Program-made: the position numbers and the translations under genes
Part shown: positions 58,696-64,000 of the stretch, piece by piece
How the letters are laid out: each line of letters starts with the position of its first letter
How positions within the stretch are numbered: the stretch's first letter is position 1
Notes under the pieces: model-generated
The model's input: only the letters and a program-made list of their open reading frames with translations
What the model was told of the DNA's origin: nothing
The model's database searches: none
Source: Pochonia chlamydosporia 170
Lineage: Eukaryota > Ascomycota > Sordariomycetes > Hypocreales > Clavicipitaceae
Length of the DNA stretch: 64,000 nucleotides
Assembly: GCF_001653235.2 (NCBI RefSeq)
Contig: NC_035791.1
Coordinates: 3,162,001-3,226,000 of the forward strand
Reading direction: 5' to 3'

Positions 58696-61029
58696 GTTGG
58701 TGGTTGCTTTGATGAGTGGTGAAGGAATGAGTAGAGTTCACTTGTGGTGTTGAATAGTTGTGTATGTGGTTACAGAATATTTAGTGCTGAGCGTTCTATA
58801 TGACTTGAAGATGAAAACTAGCTGTGAATGAAATCGAGATGGACATTGCTTTTTGAGTAGTTATACTTTATTTATCGCCTTCAGCTTGATCAGCCGTCTG
58901 GTTCCTCTCGCATAATGTCGTCATCGCCATTGGAGGTTGGCAGCCACACCAGATGCATTTGACAGTAAATAGTTTCCACTCTATTGCCACAATTCACATG
59001 GCGCCAATGGCCATCAATTGACAGTTTGGTCGTTGCTTACATTGTTTCGTAACTTCGCTATATCAATACCTTCAAATAGTAACGCCGTCATAACATGCCC
59101 TCCCGCCCGCTCTATATTCTATGCTCCGAAACCGTCAGCTCAGTCCTCTTCATGATCCCCAAGTGCTGCTGATCCCTCTGCAATTCATCGCCGTCACTCT
59201 TCCCGTCTGTAAGCCCGCTTGAACCATCGTCGTCCGGCTCTGCGTGGTATGCGACTGCGGAAATGCCACTCTCATTGTGCCAGTGGTCAGACTCCATGCA
59301 TGGCAGGCCTTGCGCCTCGTGTTGGGGGACAAGTTTGTAGCCTTGTTTCGTTTTTGGCTCGTTCGTCTTGTTGAGGGATATATCGTGGGTAAGTTGGATG
59401 TTGAAGACTTTGTTGTAGATGGCGACGAAGAGGGAGCGCATTGGGGGATGCATACGGAATAAATGATCAGAATTCTTTGGGCCGTGAATTTTTAGGTCAT
59501 CAGTACGGCATTTTATAAACAATTCAGGTTTGCTTGAACGTTTCTTCCCTTCGTCGTGGATGAGGCCAACAGTGTCATCGATGTAGACGGGTCAGACACG
59601 GTCAAAGCGCACGGAGGAATACATGTATCGTTTCGGAATACGGGCAGCCTGCCACCGCCTTGGGACGGGAGTGGTTCGAGTTTTCATGGATTTTGTGATG
59701 GAAGCAATTCCAGCACTTCAAACGAAGGAACAGGTGTCACGCGGAAATACCAAGCTCATATATGAACAAGAGTGATACATGCTCCCAACCTCCGCCTAAC
59801 TAACGCCAGCCTACTTGCGAGTTCCAAAAGAAAACGTCGAGAAATATTGCCAATGCAGGATCTGACAGACGGCGAACGCTACAAGTCATCTCCGAAGTAA
59901 TATCAACACGTACCACAAATGGCAAGAAAGGAGGTGCTCACAAGCTGTGGAATACCCCTACCGAGCATTCAAGGTTGCAGCACTTACAGACTCGTCAGAG
60001 TACCTAGGTATACACCATCCTTGTAGATTAAGTACTCAAGGGACCTTCTCTACCTGCGAGACATGAGAACAGTCCATCTTTCGTATGTAACATCTCCATC
60101 ATATTGTCAAGTATCTAGGTAGTGGGGGAAGCATAGGCCAATACATGGCACATGCAATCGTATGCAGCCCAACACACAGTACCTATTGTTGGAATGAAGG
60201 ATTTCTCATGCCACGGTGGCTCTAGTAGAGGTTTCCAGATAACTAAATAAGATTCGATATCGTACGGCATGCACGTATGCCACGTGTCTGCATCGTGGCC
60301 AAGACTACGTCACATCAGACCTGGTCGTGGAACGTGAACGCCGTAGAACTCATTATGAACTGCCGAAGATCAGGTTCACTTGCTAGGCTGCACCAAAGCC
60401 CCCGACCGTCCAACTACGGCCTTTCAATGTTGGATCAGGCAGTGTACGTAGCATTTCTGCTTGGACCGAGGAGATGTCAACTGGTGCATATGTACTCCGT
60501 ACCACCTCTGCCGTGATCTAACTACCTACCTAGGTAGTACCTAGTACCTAACTACATGCCAAATAGCCATCGACATGGACACCAACCATCTACAAAAAAG
60601 TCCTAGACAGCCCTACCTAAAAAACGGACCATTACCACAATAAACCGGTGACATTTCAAGTTCCACACAGGTCCACGATATATTGCTGCTCCACAACTCA
60701 CCTCCAATCCACGGGCATCTGCGCCCACATCACACGCGGGGGACGCCGTAAAGCGCCAACCAAAAGCATGTGCAGCCCAACTTGAACAACATACGACAGG
60801 CACCAAACATCACATTTCCCTTCCATTTCACATCCATTTCAATTCAAACTTATTCCACAACCTCCTCATATTCCCACCTCACCAACTTATAAACGCCTCT
60901 TCAATCGTCAAATCAAATTCGACTGCATCTCCTCAAACACACCACTGACACTACCCCGCCACCAGTCCAGCATCTCACCCAAACCCCCACCTCATCCTCA
61001 ATATACATCAGGCAACACCACCGCCAAAA
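58696..61029. other. Long intergenic region, no gene supported
   Basis: A minus-strand frame at 59112-59522 (136 codons) and a plus-strand one at 59556-59765 are open but lack recognisable features or splice partners. Short palindromic CCTAGGTA motifs are dense at 60520-60560, and GTACTCCGTAC occurs at 60492-60502. The right end is the C-rich promoter and leader of the HIU hydrolase. Confidence 0.5.
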
Positions 61030-61425
61030 ATGGCCGCCAAAGATCCCATCACCTGCCACGTCCTCGACACCACGGCCGGTCGACCCGCCAAATCCATCCG
61101 CGTCCGTCTAGAAGGCCCTCGCGGCTCCCAACCAGCCAAGGAGTTCGAGTCCATCACAGACGACGACGGTCGTATCAAGGTCTGGCTTCCTTACAGCTCA
61201 GCCACCTCCTCGGGCGAAGTCCCCGTCTACACGCTCGACGATGTCCTGGGCCAGGTAGAAGGATCGTCGATATGGACGCTGCGTTTTGACATCGAGGGCT
61301 ATTATGGAGAGGGCAAGACGTTTTTCCCCGAGGCCGTTATCGTCTTCAGGGTCCAGAAGGGACAGCACTATCATGTGCCGCTGTTGCTGAGTCCATATAG
61401 CTATACTACCTACCGTGGAAGCTAA
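61030..61425 (+). CDS. 5-hydroxyisourate hydrolase (transthyretin-related)
   Basis: Single exon, 131 residues. The three catalytic blocks are present: ITCHVLDTTAGRPA at the N-terminus (His), the Arg in SIRVRLEG, and the C-terminal HYHVPLLLSPYSYTTYRGS with the family-ending YRGS. It hydrolyses 5-hydroxyisourate, the product of urate oxidase, to OHCU on the way to allantoin, so it belongs to purine catabolism. No N-terminal PTS2-like nonapeptide and no C-terminal SKL is visible, so a cytosolic location is likely. It is not clustered with uricase or OHCU decarboxylase in this window. Confidence 0.95.
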   Translation: MAAKDPITCHVLDTTAGRPAKSIRVRLEGPRGSQPAKEFESITDDDGRIKVWLPYSSATSSGEVPVYTLDDVLGQVEGSSIWTLRFDIEGYYGEGKTFFPEAVIVFRVQKGQHYHVPLLLSPYSYTTYRGS

Positions 61426-61812
61426 ATCCATCACCACTCAAATTCAACGTATAGGGCTGCATTCAATGCATGGAAAATGTCTTTTTAGAATTGTAAATTC
61501 ATATGGCTTATGACTGCCAAGCAATTCACTGTGATTACGTGTCGAAAACGATGGCTCTCAAGCTCTTATATTTCAGAAACTACTCTGTTGCAAAACATAC
61601 ACCGTCTTGATAACCCATTCCAAGCGCATTTGTAGTTATTACTAACAAAATCATGCTAGTAACCCATTTTGTGTACGCCATCGAAGACGTCCTTGGCCAT
61701 AAAACTCCTTTCGCTAAAATATCAAATTCGCAAGTCGTCATATCAGTCGTAAAGTGCTTAAAGCATGGCCAATCTAAATAATTTAGGCTGTCACCGGCTT
61801 CTCTTGGGGCAA
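61426..61812. other. Convergent 3' intergenic region
   Basis: It lies between the HIU hydrolase stop and the stop of the small minus-strand gene. No gene was found. Confidence 0.6.
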
Positions 61813-62418
61813 TCAAGGCCGCTTGAATCGACCGAATAGCCCAGGTTTTCGGCGATGTTCGGGTACATCAGGCGAGGTCGGTGGCGTATCGTCATCGCCC
61901 TCTCTCTTGGAGCTTGAGCGGATACTCTCGCCTCCATCCTTGGACAGCCGAAGGCTGGTTGTCGATACACTCCTCAGTTGGTGGCCATGCTTTCCATCAA
62001 AGTCCAACATCGAAAGTGACAGCATGCTGTTGAAGGCTTCGGTCTCGGGTTTGATGACACCGTGGGAAACTGTTCGCTTGTGCTTCTTCAAAAAAGAGAG
62101 CCTATGCCTCTTTATCATTCGGTCTTGTGAAACGTCCTCGTACGATAGCATGGCATTCGGAGATAAGTCCGCGTCGGGGTGAGGCAGCGTCGTGTTGGGC
62201 CCTACGCAAAGATTTGTTAGCCATCAGACCAGGTCCTGGCCCCCGACGAATCTTCTTTCCAGTGCAGATAACTTACCACTTTGAAATGGCTCGGGAAACC
62301 CTGTGTCCCTAGGCACGCGCTTTGGCTTTCTGTCACGGGGAGGCGACATAACTTCGATCTGTGGAATCGAGGAAGTCTCAGTATTGATGCTTCCAGGAGT
62401 ACTTTTGCGTTCAGGCAT
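61813..62418 (-). CDS. Unrecognised small basic protein
   Basis: Two exons: 62418-62277 and 62201-61813; 176 residues, joined through a Gly codon by GTAAGT and TAG sites. The Met at 62418 (MPERKSTPGSINTETSSIPQ) is preferred. An earlier in-frame Met at 62589 would add 57 residues without features, and TATA-like sequence sits between. The protein is Ser/Arg/Lys-rich with no membrane segment or known domain. It includes MIKRHRLSFLKKHKRTVSHG, a Ser-rich middle (MLSLSMLDF) and ends RRKPGLFGRFKRP. Basic clusters suggest membrane-lipid or nucleic-acid contact, but this is conjecture. Phase agreement and a good intron support a real gene. Confidence 0.65.
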
Positions 62419-64000
62419 CGTATAAAAAAAATGTGTGTATGTTGGACCAAAACGGCTACAATTCCATGACAGGAGGCGGCTTCCACAAAAATTCAGGAAT
62501 GTCTGCTTGTATTCGCTTTTTGGTGCAGCTAGGGAGTTTTGCCGTCTTTTTGTAGTTTTGATAAAAGAGGGTGCGTGACAGCAGTTCAACAGGTGTTCAG
62601 AGAAAGAGACCAGTGTTTGTTGACGAAATAGGAGTATGAATCAATTCATTTGCAGACTCACAACCCCTACAAGACGTGGGTTCCGATGACGTTGGCCTTG
62701 AACTGAATTGCAGGGAACTGGGTGACAATTGACACAACCCGCACTCCGTTGAACAGTAGCGAAATGAAGTGCAAATTAATGCGACAAAAATATGGGCACT
62801 TTCCCGAACTCTCGGGGACATGAACAAAGAGGAAATGAAGAATGAGCATCGATCGAGCGCCCAACAAACTAACTGACAGATCTTATTATGTCTGGCGGCT
62901 GCCTTGGCGTTAAATGGCATGGCAGTAGCCGCAATAAGACTCACGTATGGACGCGCCGCTTGGCATCATTCTTGGTTCACAGGGCGAATCGCTTTCGCCG
63001 GCTCGGATTTCGTCCGGGCGGATCCCGGCTCCCCCAAGCAATTAGCTTTGGGCCGGTCTTGCCATAGCCGAAGGAGATGGCAAACTTGACAACTTGCATT
63101 TCGTTGCAGCCAGCCAAGGTTCAGGCCGTGAAAGTAGTAACTGAGCAAGCAGGTGTGTGGTGGTGTCTGTGCAGGACTAGTAAAGGCTGCGCCTCCCTCT
63201 CTCACTGGGGCGGTGACGACAAGGTGGAGGAAGACAAACAATGTTGAGGGTCAAATTACGCGCCGAACAACTCACCTGTCAAGCTCTTGAGTCCTGTAAA
63301 TATTCTAACGCAATGGTGTTGCCACTGAAGAAATCGAACAAAGTCGCCAAACACACGAGTCTTTGGCTGCACTAGTGATAGTAGTGGATCAAGGTTGTCA
63401 AAGTGCCCTGTCGTAAGAGTATTCCAAGAATGAAGAGGTCCGGATCCTAAGGTGGGAGGGAGAGTCGAAGTGAACACTAAGCACGGAACACGGATCACAG
63501 AACAGAACAGAACAGATTGTCCCCTTGTGTGAATCTGAGATGTGAGCTCTGGAACGTCCTGGACCGGGCTTTGCAATGTTTGGCCACGTCGGCGGCTTTG
63601 ATGGTGCCTTGCTTCGCTGTGTTTCCGGTAATGGTGTTTAGGGATGGATGTGCAATCTGTCAGACCAATAAACTCATTGGTTGAGCCGGCTCAAACGGCA
63701 AGGCAGAGAAAGGCAAAGATTATGGAGTAAAACAAAGAAATGTCGCAGCACAGGAGCCCCAGGTCGGATCACAAAAGACTCGAGGACAAACAAATGGCGC
63801 TGCGCCTCCCAGTCGTGAAAAGGTACCAGGAACCAGCCGATAGTTGCATGAAAGTTTCCGAATTCGTGTCCATGGCTTTGGGGCTGACCATGTCAACGGG
63901 GAAGCTGGACACTCTTTATACCTCTTATATCCCTCAGTCTGGAAGAGAGAGAGAGAGGTGTGATGTGGTCTAGACCAAGGGCCGCAGCCATCGCCATGTT
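62419..64000. other. Terminal region, no gene supported
   Basis: Frames at 62597-62944 and 63256-63576 (minus) and 63740-63973 (plus) are open but have no recognisable features. Short simple repeats occur: (AGAAC)3-like near 63500 and (GA)n near 63944-63958. It probably holds the promoter of the small gene to the left. Confidence 0.5.

Noticed and set aside
59112..59522. 136-codon minus-strand frame
   Set aside because: No homologous features, and upstream sequence on the same strand gave no exon that joins in phase. It could be real but is not supported.

Overview
The window is nuclear DNA of a filamentous ascomycete. Genes are intron-bearing with short introns (about 50-90 nt, GTAAGT/GTATGT donors, CTAAC/CTGAC branch points), few and well spaced, and carry Pezizomycotina-style housekeeping proteins. 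The gene content and the intergenic motifs suggest Sordariomycetes, probably Hypocreales. That placement is inference; no marker in the window settles it. I rebuilt splice junctions by hand from donor and acceptor sites, reading phase and protein continuity.

Layout. 0.6-1.5 kb: a small unrecognised one-helix membrane protein. 1.5-5.9 kb: gene-poor, with an initiator tRNA-Met, a 69-bp inverted repeat, a perfect palindrome and a possible decayed coding exon. 5.9-11 kb: a seven-helix fungal rhodopsin-domain protein and a secreted bicovalent FAD oxidase. 11.7-14.2 kb: a divergent pair, mitoribosomal S29 (DAP3/Rsm23) and RRS1. 15.3-17.8 kb: a RhoGAP protein. 21.5-22.5 kb: Rab geranylgeranyltransferase beta (BET2). 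24.1-26.1 kb: a single-C2H2-finger protein. 26.7-31.7 kb: MSH3 and a secreted nucleoside hydrolase. 32.5-32.8 kb: a short frameshifted coding unit. 32.9-40 kb: a divergent MCM7/PEX1 pair. 40.1-41.1 kb: a HAL2/MET22-type bisphosphate nucleotidase. 42-47.2 kb: CHD1. 49.3-50.1 kb: a yippee-domain protein. 51.1-52.6 kb: DUG1 dipeptidase. 54-56 kb: MPE1. 56.5-57.6 kb: GET3. 58.2-58.7 kb: a fatty-acid-binding-protein-like beta barrel. 61.0-61.4 kb: 5-hydroxyisourate hydrolase. 61.8-62.4 kb: a small basic unrecognised protein.

How the genes relate. This is mostly core-cell machinery: replication and repair (MCM7, MSH3), chromatin (CHD1), mRNA 3'-end processing (MPE1), ribosome production (RRS1, mS29), trafficking (BET2, RhoGAP, GET3, PEX1) and small-molecule salvage (nucleoside hydrolase, HIU hydrolase, HAL2, DUG1). 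There is no polyketide synthase, NRPS or terpene cluster, no intact transposon and no CRISPR-like array. MCM7 and MSH3 both have ACGCG-type boxes a short way upstream, consistent with shared G1/S control.

Nothing here clearly amounts to a new multi-gene system. The points most worth a second look are the frameshifted mini-gene at 32.45 kb, the fungal FABP-like gene at 58.2 kb, the inverted-repeat/decayed zone at 3.4-5.0 kb, the cell-cycle boxes, and a recurrent intergenic TACGGAGTA motif.
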